Shown one piece after another: positions 8,700 to 18,213 of a stretch of DNA of 64,000 bases (its first letter is position 1; each line of letters opens with the position of its first letter). The notes beneath the pieces were generated by a model, which was not told where the DNA came from, did no database searches, and saw only the letters and a list, made by a program, of their open reading frames with translations. Source of the stretch: Thermoguttaceae bacterium (lineage in GTDB: Bacteria; Planctomycetota; Planctomycetia; Pirellulales; Thermoguttaceae); NCBI GenBank assembly GCA_017408405.1, contig JAFQUP010000151.1, forward strand, positions 1 to 64,000, given 5' to 3'. A program made the translations under genes and the position numbers.

Positions 8700-10016
8700 T
8701 TATCCGTAAATCCTCATGCGAACCGCCTCACTCTTTACGCAATCCAGCTGATTAATCGCGTTGATCGCGCCATTAATCGCGCCTTCCGTCGTTTCATGAG
8801 TCATGATGATCAGCGGAACCGTATTTTCTTCCACACTCTCCTGAACGCAGGAGCCAATCGAAATTCCGGCTTTGCTCAAAATGTCAGCCAATTCCGCCAC
8901 GACCCCAACTCGGTCCTCAACCATCACGCGTAAATAGTATCTTCCAGTCACTTCTTCCGCGCGAGCCAGCTCAATATTTTCCGAGCGGTCATTTTCCGGA
9001 TCCCAAAGATTTAAAGTGTCGAACGTAATACGCGTCCTGCCAACCACCGTGTCAATGACATCCGCGACGACGGCACTGGCGGTAGGCATTTCACCAGCCC
9101 CTTTTCCATAGTAAAATGAATGTTCCACCGCATCGCCAACCACACTCACCGCGTTAAACGCGCCGCTGACAGACGCGATTGGCGATCCATGCTTCACCAT
9201 CGTGGGACAAACGCTCAATTCCAGTTTGTCGCACGCGCCGGACGCGCCCTTGATACGCTTCGCGATCGCCAAAAGTTTGATACTGTAGCCGAGAAGTTTC
9301 GCGTACCGGAAATCCGTTCCAGAAACAGTCTCAATGCCATCTTTCGGAATATCCTTCCAATCCAGGCGTACTCCAAACGCGATATGAGAAAGAATCGCCA
9401 GCTTCTGAGCCGTGTCAGATCCCTCTACGTCCATTGCCGGATTCGCTTCCGCAAACCCAAGACGCTGCGCCTCCTTAAGCGTCGGCGCGTAATCGCTCCC
9501 GTTCTCTTCCATATTGGAAAGAATAAAATTGCACGTACCGTTAAGAATCGCGTGAATCGATTCAATCTCATTCGCGGCCAGCGATTCACTGATTGCCGCG
9601 ATAATCGGAATTCCGCCGCCAACCGCGGCTTCAAAAGCAACCGAAACTCCTTTTCTCCGGGCAGCGCAGAAAATTTCTTCCCCGTAAGTGGCCAAAAGCG
9701 CTTTATTGGCCGTTACGATATTCTTTCCTGCCTCAATCATTTCCAACATGATTTTTCGCTCGACACCAGTCCCGCCGATGAGCTGAACCACGATGGAAAT
9801 CTCCGGATCATTCAAAATTTCACGATAATCGTCCGTCAACATTCCCTCTGGAAGCTGAATACCGCGGTCACGAGTCGTATCCAAATCAACGATTTTTACG
9901 AGCTGAACATCACACCCCGTTCTTTTGGCAATACGCTCTTTCTGAAGAAGCAGAAGTTTCGCCACTCCGGTCCCAATGGTCCCGAATCCTACCAAACCAA
10001 CTTTAATCGTTTTCAT
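8700..10016 (-). CDS. hom: Homoserine dehydrogenase
   Basis: A 438-residue cytoplasmic enzyme that reduces aspartate semialdehyde to homoserine with NAD(P)H, the branch step to threonine and methionine. The N-terminal dinucleotide fold shows VGLVGFGTIGTG. GTCNFIL and the catalytic-domain segment GFAEANPAMDVEGSDTAQKL are classic for the family. A C-terminal ACT domain (about residues 355-430, beginning YYLRVMVEDRVGVVAELADIL) predicts allosteric control, usually by threonine. It is monofunctional, not fused to aspartokinase. It stands alone with its own terminator and a 228-bp upstream gap. The ATG lacks a clear ribosome-binding site. Confidence 0.95.
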   Translation of the reverse strand: MKTIKVGLVGFGTIGTGVAKLLLLQKERIAKRTGCDVQLVKIVDLDTTRDRGIQLPEGMLTDDYREILNDPEISIVVQLIGGTGVERKIMLEMIEAGKNIVTANKALLATYGEEIFCAARRKGVSVAFEAAVGGGIPIIAAISESLAANEIESIHAILNGTCNFILSNMEENGSDYAPTLKEAQRLGFAEANPAMDVEGSDTAQKLAILSHIAFGVRLDWKDIPKDGIETVSGTDFRYAKLLGYSIKLLAIAKRIKGASGACDKLELSVCPTMVKHGSPIASVSGAFNAVSVVGDAVEHSFYYGKGAGEMPTASAVVADVIDTVVGRTRITFDTLNLWDPENDRSENIELARAEEVTGRYYLRVMVEDRVGVVAELADILSKAGISIGSCVQESVEENTVPLIIMTHETTEGAINGAINAINQLDCVKSEAVRMRIYG

Positions 10017-10244
10017 ATGTTTTTGGAAAATTTTTGATAAAATGAGGTGAATAACTTGGTTTTCTTTAATTTTATTTTACCCGATTCTGACGAAAAAGCA
10101 AGGGGCGCAAACCGTTTCCAGAGTATTTTTAAAACACTTCTCGAAAATTTTTAGGAATATTCCATGATTGGGATTACTATTCCCCAAAAACTCTTCTTAA
10201 AGCGCGACTCCCACCATCTCAAGCCGTTTTCTTTTTCCGCCTGT

Positions 10245-11063
10245 TCAGTTTTTATCCGAAGCCTCAAACTGAACATTCAGAATCTCGTCAATTGAATCAC
10301 GTCCAATCTCCGGCGCGGACCGCGCGTAGGTCAAACGAAATGATTCTTTGTCCGAACGCCCGAAAGTATGTTCCATCTCCGTATCAAGCGGACCATTTTC
10401 AAGCATCAAATGCGCCAGATTAAAAAGCCAGCGCAAAAGCCACTGAGAATCTCTCCGTGATCGGGAAACCTCCAGCTCCGCCAGTCCAAACGCCCTCATC
10501 CCCCACGTGCCAATCGAGAGAGAAAGATCTGAATTGAGGGAAAGCCTGAACTCTACCCACAGCTCGACCGGAATAGCCAAACGATTCATTCCGACAGCGT
10601 GCTGCATGAAGGAAAGAGGCTCGTGAACCATTCCCGAATTATTCCAGTAAACGCCGTTCGCGGGCATGACCTTAAGCACACTGGACGTTAATGCCGTCAA
10701 CAGCAGGGCAGCATCCAATGGCTCCAGCGCGTCATCATCCGGCAGTACCGCCGCGAGAATTTGACGTGAAGCCTGCGAAATACTCACCGCGGCTTCTGCC
10801 CAATGCCATGCTCGAAAACATGATTTTTTCAACATGGAAAGCGGCACCGTATTTGCCTCTGGATCTTCCTGCGGCTCCGTAAGCGTTACCGCCAGCATCG
10901 CGCTGCGAGTCCGAAAGACAAAGTGAACATCATCCTCCGAAATCAACTCCAATTCCTGCGTTTCGTACCCAGGAATCTTTTTCAGTTCATTCCAGACTTC
11001 ATGCCGGTCCGGCAGTTTTCCCTCTGAGGTCAAAATTGTCGCGAGCCACGGTTTTTGTGTCAT
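10245..11063 (-). CDS. DUF4261 domain protein
   Basis: A 272-residue soluble protein. The C-terminal half (GTWGMRAFGLAELEV, then MLENGPLDT, HTFGRS) matches my memory of the DUF4261 domain, whose function is unknown. The N-terminal half has the pattern of a small alpha/beta domain that DUF4261 proteins also carry. There is no signal peptide or membrane segment. It is separated by about 200 bp from both hom and plsC, so it is probably its own unit. Members are often found near immunity or SMI1/KNR4-like genes in other bacteria, but nothing here supports that role. Confidence 0.7.
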   Translation of the reverse strand: MTQKPWLATILTSEGKLPDRHEVWNELKKIPGYETQELELISEDDVHFVFRTRSAMLAVTLTEPQEDPEANTVPLSMLKKSCFRAWHWAEAAVSISQASRQILAAVLPDDDALEPLDAALLLTALTSSVLKVMPANGVYWNNSGMVHEPLSFMQHAVGMNRLAIPVELWVEFRLSLNSDLSLSIGTWGMRAFGLAELEVSRSRRDSQWLLRWLFNLAHLMLENGPLDTEMEHTFGRSDKESFRLTYARSAPEIGRDSIDEILNVQFEASDKN

Positions 11064-11267
11064 GTTTTTTCATTCATTTGAAAAAAAGGTCTGCGAATAC
11101 TCCATTCAGGATCAATACGGTTCACGCTTCCCGAAACAGGATAAGGTCTGTTCAATTTTTGCGAATTCACGCTTTATCGAATCTGATTTCACCTGTCTTT
11201 CTTTTTACTCAAGCCGATTTTGCTCGCTTGGAAAGAAGATCGGTCTCCATAGTACTTAAATTTCGGC

Positions 11268-11918
11268 TCATTCCGCCTTCATCTTTTCATCCGTTTCAGA
11301 ATTTCCGGATTCTTCACCCAGCATTTCGGCAATAATGCCTCGAAGGAAAAGAAGCAATTCATCCTCATTCATTTCCTGAACTTTTTCCGCGGGAATCAGT
11401 TTGCCGTAAGTAATGATGATTTTGTGCAGGTGGACAAATTTTGAATGCCTTGGAAACGCGTCATAGGCTCCCTGGATAACGCATGGCAAAATCGGTGCTT
11501 TACTCCGGCGCGCGACGGAAATAATCCCTTTCTGAAACTCGCCCAGCCTGCCGTCTTCCGAACGGGTTCCCTCCGGAAAAATAATGACTGCCTGCTCTTC
11601 CTTCAAACGTTTCAACGTTTCTTTGATTCCCGCGATTGGATTTTTATCCCTTGAAATTGGAAACGCGTTTAAATGGCGAATATGCCAGCCAAACAGTCCC
11701 TTGAATAAAGTATCTCGCGCCATATAGTGACTGAAACGCGGCATTCCGGTCCCAATCATCGGCGGATCCAAAAAACTTTGATGATTCGCGATCACCACCA
11801 GCTTGCCCTCTTTCGGAATCTGATCCTGGTATCGATACTCAAGTCGAAAAAAGATCTTCCCCAAAACATAAGTAATGAAAACCCACAGCCGATAGTAAAA
11901 ACGGTCAAAGAGACTCAT
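11268..11918 (-). CDS. plsC: 1-acyl-sn-glycerol-3-phosphate acyltransferase
   Basis: A 216-residue membrane-associated acyltransferase of the PlsC/LPLAT family, which adds the second acyl chain to lysophosphatidate in phospholipid synthesis. The catalytic NHQSFLD motif is at 45-51 and the substrate-binding FPEGTRS motif at 114-120. A hydrophobic stretch near residues 10-22 may anchor it. AAGGGTG lies five bases upstream of the ATG. It sits downstream of bamA after a terminator and a 300-bp gap. The C-terminal tail (ESGNSETDEKMKAE) is charged and probably disordered. Related enzymes acylate other lysolipids, so exact acceptor specificity is inferred. Confidence 0.9.
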   Translation of the reverse strand: MSLFDRFYYRLWVFITYVLGKIFFRLEYRYQDQIPKEGKLVVIANHQSFLDPPMIGTGMPRFSHYMARDTLFKGLFGWHIRHLNAFPISRDKNPIAGIKETLKRLKEEQAVIIFPEGTRSEDGRLGEFQKGIISVARRSKAPILPCVIQGAYDAFPRHSKFVHLHKIIITYGKLIPAEKVQEMNEDELLLFLRGIIAEMLGEESGNSETDEKMKAE

Positions 11919-12228
11919 GAATCACCCTTGCTTAACCTGAAATTTAAGATCAAACCATTCCAGACGCCAATCTCGCGAATCCCTGGAAACCATCTCTCTT
12001 CAAAAAGAAAAATGATTTTCCATTTTAACAGATTCAAAAATTTCGTAAATACCGAGGCAGAAAAAAAATCCATAAAAAGTGAAAATTTATGCGGAAAATC
12101 CCTCCCAGCCCTCCACCAAAAGTCACTTTTTCCACTGTCTTTAACTCTGGAGTGCCCCAGGCCCGGCATTTTCCAAAAGAAAAAGGAGAACAGATTCTCC
12201 AATCCGCCTCCTTTCCCATTTCTCCCAG
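11919..12228. other. Intergenic region between bamA and plsC
   Basis: The region is 310 bp. The bamA terminator occupies 12174-12200. The rest should carry the plsC promoter; it shows no convincing gene and no recognisable regulatory motif. Confidence 0.5.
12174..12200 (-). terminator. Rho-independent terminator of bamA
   Basis: On the minus strand GGAGAA, a TCTG loop and TTCTCC are followed directly by TTTTTCTTTT. It is 29 bp past the bamA stop. The arrangement is textbook, though the stem is only 6 bp. Confidence 0.8.
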
Positions 12229-15200
12229 TTATCTCTGAAGACCCATCTGGAAACTGAACAGTTCCTTTTCGTCTCCTCTTTCCTTGACCAAAGGCACCGC
12301 GAAGTCAAGTGCCATTGGCGCCGGCCCAAGCATCGGTATTGAAATTCGGAACCCCGCTCCAATCGAAACTCGATAGCAATCATCCCACTCGTCAATTCGG
12401 CTCTGAACCGTACCAGTGTCGCAGAAAACGACTCCGCGAATCATATCGTCTGCCGTAATTGGGAAAAGATATTCCAATGAAGCCAACACCATTACGTTAC
12501 CGCCAACCGGGTATCCCATCTCAAGCGGTGATACCCCGCGATACTCAAACCCGCGAATGGTCGACGAACCACCAGCAAAATACGATTCGTAAATCGGAGT
12601 ATTATCCCCAGTCCAGGAGAATGATGAGGTGAAACTTAAAACGTGACGCCCCGACATATCCGCGCGTTCATAAAGCAGCCAGTATTTTTTAAACTGCGCG
12701 TTAAAACGCGGATAACTCCATGAACCAACGACCTGTTCCAGTTCAATTGAAGCATAATACCCTTCGGTGGCAAGGAAAGAACTGTCACGGCGATCCTGAA
12801 CGAGCCGGAAACTGAATCCGAACAGCTTGGAGTATCCCAAAGCCTCTTCCAATCGCGGAGGCGTCGGATAAACCGGATCACTCAGATAAACTTCGTACCC
12901 GCGAAAACCCAAATAGGCTCGCAAGTCATGCGTCAGGGCACGGCTGAAATTAAATTGCCCCCCGACTCGGCGTTCGTCCCAGTGTTCGTAATTTCGCTCG
13001 TAGTACATGACGCTCGTTCCCAAACCAATCTGAGTATTGAAAAGGTAAGGCTCATCAAAACTCATGACATAACGGGAAACTTCCGTACCCGGTGTTAATT
13101 CCATTCGGAAATGCTGACCACGTCCGCGCCAGGATGTTCCGCTCTTAATATCGCTCCATGAGGTCGGCCAACGACGAATATCAAAGTTCTGCTCATCCAC
13201 CACGAACGAACCAACCAAACCTGAGTCAGAGCTTACCCCCAGCGAGAACATAATGCGCCCAGTCGTCGTTTCCTCCGTTTCCACCGTAATGGGCAAACTC
13301 CTGCGCTGCCAATCCTCATATGAAAAACCAGGGGCCGGAACGTCGCCAATCGGACGCGTGAACGGAGTCTCATCCGTATTGCTGATTCCAGGCTGCGGAG
13401 GCGGAGCAAGGGCCTGCCCGGTTCGAGGATTGATTGACTCTATCTGCGCGGGCGGAGCTGCTTCCGCTCCCTCTGAAGTTGCCCATGACGGGGCTGGTGA
13501 TGAATTGGACCCGTTACCGCCAGTACTCCCTTCAACAGTTCTTCCGGAAGTTCCATTCAGCGCGGCAGATGAAGTCCGCTCCGCCGAATCTTCCGGTTCA
13601 AGCTCGGAAAGACTGATTGAATCAGGAATTATGTTGTCACTTTCGCCAACATTGTCGCGAACGACCATTGAACTGTTCACAGACCGGCTCGCGGAATAGC
13701 CCGTTTCACGAAACACGGGGGAAGAATCGGAAACATAATCCGCCTCCGACTCCTCATAAACCGGAATCCTTTGAAGCGGCACGGTACCCGCGATTGAATC
13801 ATCAGAACCATATCGCACTTCGTGAATAATAGGACTCGCCGCTTCAAAAACAGGCAACGGTGAATCTTCATAGGCAGGATCGTCATTAACTACGTCTACT
13901 CTGCCGCCAAGATAAAGATCCGCCTCTTCTTCCGGAAATTCGTACGTATGGTAAACTTCACCGGATTCACGATCCACGAGTTCCATGCACCAGACTTTTT
14001 CCAAAGCGGTTTCCTCTGAAATATTCCGGGAAGAGTTTTTCTCGATACCTTGACCGGAAGTCCGGCAATTCCGCGGTGTTTCACCAGCGTCACCAGATCG
14101 CGCGATTTCAGTCTCACATTCCGTCTCACTTCCCGAAATTTCGCCTCCAGCGTCTTCAATAGGGCGCAAAATCGTGTGGATATTCACGTCCATAAACACT
14201 TCGTTTTCCCCAAGTTTAAAATCAGGATCAACGTCCGCGATCGTCTTTTTGAAAACTTTTTGTGTTTTTCCGCCCGAAAGAGCCTCACGCCCCGCGCCGC
14301 CGCCAATACTGGCCGCACCGGCCGACGAAGAAGCACTCCCGGCTGAACCTCCGGAAGCAATCGGATGCGCGGTATTTCCAGACCCGCCGACAGCGTCCGC
14401 TTTGGAACCAATTTGCGAAGCAACTTGCGCCTCTTCCGCAAGTTCCGGAGGAGAATAAACGATTTTCGGAACTTTCCCTTGAGCCGGGTCATTAGCGAAG
14501 AGCTGAGAGGCTTTCAATCGACGCTCGGACTGCTGAAGTTCATTAACCTTAACCAAATCTCCCGGTTTAACCGAAAGACGATTTAAAACAGTGGAAATCT
14601 GCGTATGGGGAAATTCGCCCTCAATGAGAACATTCACCCGTCCCACCCGATATGTTTTCCCTTCCTGAATGGAAAACACGATGTCACATTTACCAGGATC
14701 ATCAAGAATCTTCATTTCCGCGTTAATGTTCGCGAAAACATAGCCTTCTTTTCCATATCGTCTGCGCACCCGCATGATGCTCATGTCCAGACGGTCTTTA
14801 TTAAATGGCTTGCCAACCTCAATCTTCATGTCGTCCTCAAACGCCGAAGACTCAAATTTCGTATTCCCAACGTAACGAATCTCGTTAATGTGCGCTTGAG
14901 GCCCTTCCTCAATGACAAAAGTGACGTCGTTCCAGCCTTCTTCACTGGTCCGTTTTACCCGGCGCCCAATTCTCGCGTAGAAAAATCCAAGCCGCCGATA
15001 ATAATCCTCAAGTTTACGAATGTCCTCCTGAAGAATATCGTCTCGCAATTCCCCCTTGAAGATCCACAAAAAACCAGGCTTACTTTGAATTATCGTCTTT
15101 AAACGCGCGTCAGAAGCGATCGTATTGCCAATGAACTCCGTGTTTCCTATGCGAAGTTTCGGTCCCGGATTAATGAGATAAATGACTCCAGGATCACCAA

Positions 15201-16446
15201 TCTCACTCCCCTGAATTGCCTTAACAGATACTTTGGCATATCCTTTTGACTGGTAATATGTCTCCAGCTTTTTACGTCCTTCTTCCACATCGTACGGACT
15301 AAAAGGTCGCCCCGGAACCAAACCGCATTCTTTTTCCAGGGTCCCAATGCTGATGCCTCCATTTCCCTGAAAACGAAGATAATGCATAACTGGACGTTCC
15401 TGAACCTTGAACATCACGATGACTCCGCCCGGCACAGAACGAATATACGGCTCAACGAGCGTAAAGAGACGAGACTGGTTCATTCGCAAAATATCATCAT
15501 CCAGGTTCGCGACTTTGAACGTGTGCCCGGTCCGAAGATGAATCTGCTGGAGAATCTTCTCCGTGGAATGACGCTGGTTTCCGATAATTTGAACATCCAG
15601 AACTTTTTTGCCGTCGTGCTCATTTCCCTTCGTAATGCGCGAATCCGAACGGCTTCCAAGAATGGAATCCTCCGTTTCCGGCTCCAATTCCGACTTGCCA
15701 TCAATACCGCTTTTTGAAGAATCCGTACCAACGGAAGGAAGATCAGAGCCATCCGGAAGCATTTCATCCTTCTGTCCGCCGGCTGAAAGAATTGACTCAG
15801 CTTCCGCCCCCAATGGAGCATTAACCGGGGCAATGTCCATTGCCGCCGATTCCGGAAGATTATCATTGACACCGTTTCCGCCGGCAAGAAGTTCATCGCT
15901 GCCTGGAGAATCCGTGTTTCTCGCGCTAAGTAAATCACCCGGACTTGACATTTGAACGGAAGCCTGGGGAAGCGTTTGGGGGGAAACCGAAGAAATCCCC
16001 TGCGCGGAATCGCCCAAATCACCAATTCCGCTCTTTGACTTCTCGGATGAAACTGCCGTTCCGGAAACCTGATTCTGATTCACACTAAAAAGATTGGCTG
16101 GATTGGCGGCATCCTGATGACCAGGTCCATATGGATTCTTCACGCTCGAATCAGTACGACCATTTCCTGAATCAGTCCCATTGCCGCTTTCCAATTCACG
16201 ACGAGACACTGCGGCGTTTGAAAAATTCCCCTCAGGACTAAATGTTCCCGGAAGAATATTCGCAGCGTTTTCACTCGCGTAAAAACCTGATGGGGCACCC
16301 GTTTGCGCGCACAAACGATTAAACGACGATTGAGAAAGCAGAACGCCTAATCCTGCTAACAGGCAATATACTCCATGACGACCAAACGCAAGCCGCCGGA
16401 TCAATGCCGCTTTTTTATTCATAATTTGACAAAACGTTCGTGCCAT
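12229..16446 (-). CDS. bamA: Outer-membrane assembly protein BamA with long disordered segments
   Basis: A 1405-residue Omp85 protein that inserts beta-barrel proteins into the outer membrane. A basic N-terminus and hydrophobic stretch (about residues 25-45) act as signal peptide. Residues about 50-285 are Ser/Gly/Asn-rich and unstructured in appearance. Five POTRA-like repeats span about 285-660, each with the GNxxxS/T and GxPF-type turns. A second low-complexity region (about 690-1045) precedes the C-terminal barrel (about 1060-1405). The barrel holds SSTIRGFEYRG, the conserved (V/I)RGF lid-loop motif. E. coli BamA has about 810 residues, so nearly 600 are extra. The terminus FSFQMGLQR does not end in the usual aromatic. 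No skp/ompH-like gene is adjacent. A GT39-like gene precedes it and a terminator follows. Confidence 0.92.
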   Translation of the reverse strand: MARTFCQIMNKKAALIRRLAFGRHGVYCLLAGLGVLLSQSSFNRLCAQTGAPSGFYASENAANILPGTFSPEGNFSNAAVSRRELESGNGTDSGNGRTDSSVKNPYGPGHQDAANPANLFSVNQNQVSGTAVSSEKSKSGIGDLGDSAQGISSVSPQTLPQASVQMSSPGDLLSARNTDSPGSDELLAGGNGVNDNLPESAAMDIAPVNAPLGAEAESILSAGGQKDEMLPDGSDLPSVGTDSSKSGIDGKSELEPETEDSILGSRSDSRITKGNEHDGKKVLDVQIIGNQRHSTEKILQQIHLRTGHTFKVANLDDDILRMNQSRLFTLVEPYIRSVPGGVIVMFKVQERPVMHYLRFQGNGGISIGTLEKECGLVPGRPFSPYDVEEGRKKLETYYQSKGYAKVSVKAIQGSEIGDPGVIYLINPGPKLRIGNTEFIGNTIASDARLKTIIQSKPGFLWIFKGELRDDILQEDIRKLEDYYRRLGFFYARIGRRVKRTSEEGWNDVTFVIEEGPQAHINEIRYVGNTKFESSAFEDDMKIEVGKPFNKDRLDMSIMRVRRRYGKEGYVFANINAEMKILDDPGKCDIVFSIQEGKTYRVGRVNVLIEGEFPHTQISTVLNRLSVKPGDLVKVNELQQSERRLKASQLFANDPAQGKVPKIVYSPPELAEEAQVASQIGSKADAVGGSGNTAHPIASGGSAGSASSSAGAASIGGGAGREALSGGKTQKVFKKTIADVDPDFKLGENEVFMDVNIHTILRPIEDAGGEISGSETECETEIARSGDAGETPRNCRTSGQGIEKNSSRNISEETALEKVWCMELVDRESGEVYHTYEFPEEEADLYLGGRVDVVNDDPAYEDSPLPVFEAASPIIHEVRYGSDDSIAGTVPLQRIPVYEESEADYVSDSSPVFRETGYSASRSVNSSMVVRDNVGESDNIIPDSISLSELEPEDSAERTSSAALNGTSGRTVEGSTGGNGSNSSPAPSWATSEGAEAAPPAQIESINPRTGQALAPPPQPGISNTDETPFTRPIGDVPAPGFSYEDWQRRSLPITVETEETTTGRIMFSLGVSSDSGLVGSFVVDEQNFDIRRWPTSWSDIKSGTSWRGRGQHFRMELTPGTEVSRYVMSFDEPYLFNTQIGLGTSVMYYERNYEHWDERRVGGQFNFSRALTHDLRAYLGFRGYEVYLSDPVYPTPPRLEEALGYSKLFGFSFRLVQDRRDSSFLATEGYYASIELEQVVGSWSYPRFNAQFKKYWLLYERADMSGRHVLSFTSSFSWTGDNTPIYESYFAGGSSTIRGFEYRGVSPLEMGYPVGGNVMVLASLEYLFPITADDMIRGVVFCDTGTVQSRIDEWDDCYRVSIGAGFRISIPMLGPAPMALDFAVPLVKERGDEKELFSFQMGLQR

Positions 16447-16501
16447 GAACGAGCTCTTCTTTAATTTTAATCTTTCCTTTATCGAAAATTTAACTTCAGC
16501 C

Positions 16502-16672
16502 TTTTAAAATCAAAACTTTGATTTCAATAAAATCCGGATGAAGAAATTTACACGCTGCGAGAATTAATACACAATACTAAAAAATCAATCAAGAGGAATT
16601 TTCGAGAAATTCACCAAATCTCAATAAATTTGATTATTTATGAAAAGAAAAATTCAAGTTTTGATTTTAAAA
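16502..16672. repeat. Perfect 17-bp inverted repeat flanking the bamA upstream region
   Basis: ttttaaaatcaaaactt at 16502-16518 is the exact reverse complement of 16656-16672, with a 137-bp AT-rich spacer. The right arm overlaps the last codons of the GT39-like gene. The spacer should hold the bamA promoter. Confidence 0.7.
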
Positions 16673-18189
16673 TGCCGAACTCCTATTCCTTTCAGCATCC
16701 TCACCAGCTGATACGCCGCCAAAAAATAAAGAACCGGCATAAGCGGCAAACGGTACCGCGCGCAGCAGTCAATCCCGGAAAGCATCATCGTCAGCAAAAA
16801 ATATCCGCACCACCCAATCAACGCCAAGGCCAACGCGGGATTCAACTCCAAAAGAGACACTCCGAAACGCCAACTCCGTAAAATCGCCAGAAATGCCAGC
16901 AAAAGGATCATTCCCTGAAAAAAGATTGACCAGACAAAAATCCACGATTTCCATACCGGAAAATTCTCCGACTGCGCGTTCTCTTCCCCGATTATCTGAA
17001 GCAGTGTTCGTGTTTCATGCGCCAAAAAAGACTTCACGACTCCCGCGCATGACGAAAAAGCAAGCGCTGTCGGATAACGGAGAAGAACTGATTTTTTACT
17101 TTTCGCCAACTGCGTATCAAGTTCCCCCTGATCCAGCCCGAACGCCTCTGGATTCTGACATTTCACATTTGGCGGAAGAGCGAATTCTCGTGAAATACGT
17201 TCCTGCGCTTCCTCCAGAGAGCAGCCAAGTGCGGTCTGCCAGGCACCTCCGCCCGAATAATAAACCATTACGATATTCTGATTTCCGCAAAGCGCGAACT
17301 TTCCAAAAACTTCCGCGTTTCTCACCATCCAGCCAATCACAGGTCCCAATGCTCCAGCCAAAAAAGCAGTCAAAATCCCCATACGCGCAAAAGAAAAAAG
17401 AGATTTTCCCACTGAATCGCTCGTCCTGAACACTTCTTCTTTTTTTCCTTTAATCCAAACAATAAAACGCCGAAAAACAGGACTCAAAAAGAACGCGATC
17501 GTCAATACTGCCGGAACATAGAGTCCACTGGGACGTGCCAAAATAGCCAAAGCAAAAGCCAAACCACCGCAAAAACTTTGAAGAATCGCCAGCCATTTTC
17601 TGCGGCACTCTTCCTCTGCAAAAGGGAAAAGGACCGGAAATGCCCAATAAACGCCGAGAATCAGAAAGAACAAAAAAATCTGATCCGACATGGCTTGAAG
17701 ATTAACTGACCAGATCAAAGGATCCAGCACAGAAAAAATGAACGTAAGGCAGGAAATCAGCTTTGAACGGGTCCCCCAAAACGCGATACGCGCCAAAAGA
17801 AGTGCCATGAAAAACGTTAGGCTAATATTCAGCAGCAAAATTCCGCGAACACCTGCCAATTGATCCGCCAGTCCCGCGAAAAAAGGAAAAACTGGCGTCC
17901 ATTTGAAATCAGGAACATACGGTTTGCCAATACTCCGAGAATAAACTCCTTCGTTCCAGATATTTTTTCCCAACTGCACGTAGGTAACGGCATCCGGATT
18001 GACAGCCGCGCGAAAATCACTCAAATACTTCGGATTTTCTCTGCCAATCACTCCCAGCCAAACTGAGTAGAATAAAAACATCAGGAATCCGCCAATCAAA
18101 AAAAAGATAAAAAACGCTTCTTTCCGACAGGAATATCCCAAGAAAACGTTTTTTATCCCATGATGATTTTCGGAATTCACCGTCCGCAT
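16654..18189 (-). CDS. GT39-like membrane glycosyltransferase (ArnT/PMT type)
   Basis: A 511-residue polytopic membrane protein with roughly 10 or more hydrophobic segments. The first luminal loop holds NPDAVTYVQLGKNIWNEGVY and a PDFKWTPVFPFF segment. That layout (an acidic loop residue before a short aromatic/Pro stretch) is typical of lipid-linked-sugar transferases of the ArnT/PMT/GT39 superfamily, which glycosylate lipid A or proteins on the outer face of the inner membrane. The acceptor and sugar cannot be told. GGGAG lies nine bases upstream of the ATG. The gene starts 24 bp after ftsY, so it is probably the last gene of a ribH-nusB-ftsY-GT operon. It could also be a membrane protein of the same fold with no transferase activity. 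Confidence 0.65.
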   Translation of the reverse strand: MRTVNSENHHGIKNVFLGYSCRKEAFFIFFLIGGFLMFLFYSVWLGVIGRENPKYLSDFRAAVNPDAVTYVQLGKNIWNEGVYSRSIGKPYVPDFKWTPVFPFFAGLADQLAGVRGILLLNISLTFFMALLLARIAFWGTRSKLISCLTFIFSVLDPLIWSVNLQAMSDQIFLFFLILGVYWAFPVLFPFAEEECRRKWLAILQSFCGGLAFALAILARPSGLYVPAVLTIAFFLSPVFRRFIVWIKGKKEEVFRTSDSVGKSLFSFARMGILTAFLAGALGPVIGWMVRNAEVFGKFALCGNQNIVMVYYSGGGAWQTALGCSLEEAQERISREFALPPNVKCQNPEAFGLDQGELDTQLAKSKKSVLLRYPTALAFSSCAGVVKSFLAHETRTLLQIIGEENAQSENFPVWKSWIFVWSIFFQGMILLLAFLAILRSWRFGVSLLELNPALALALIGWCGYFLLTMMLSGIDCCARYRLPLMPVLYFLAAYQLVRMLKGIGVRHFKIKT

Positions 18190-18213
18190 TCACCAATCTC
18201 CCTAATTCCCGAA

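Noticed and set aside
9120-10037. Plus-strand open frame of 305 codons antisense to hom
   Set aside because: Shadow frame; the minus-strand homoserine dehydrogenase is unmistakable.
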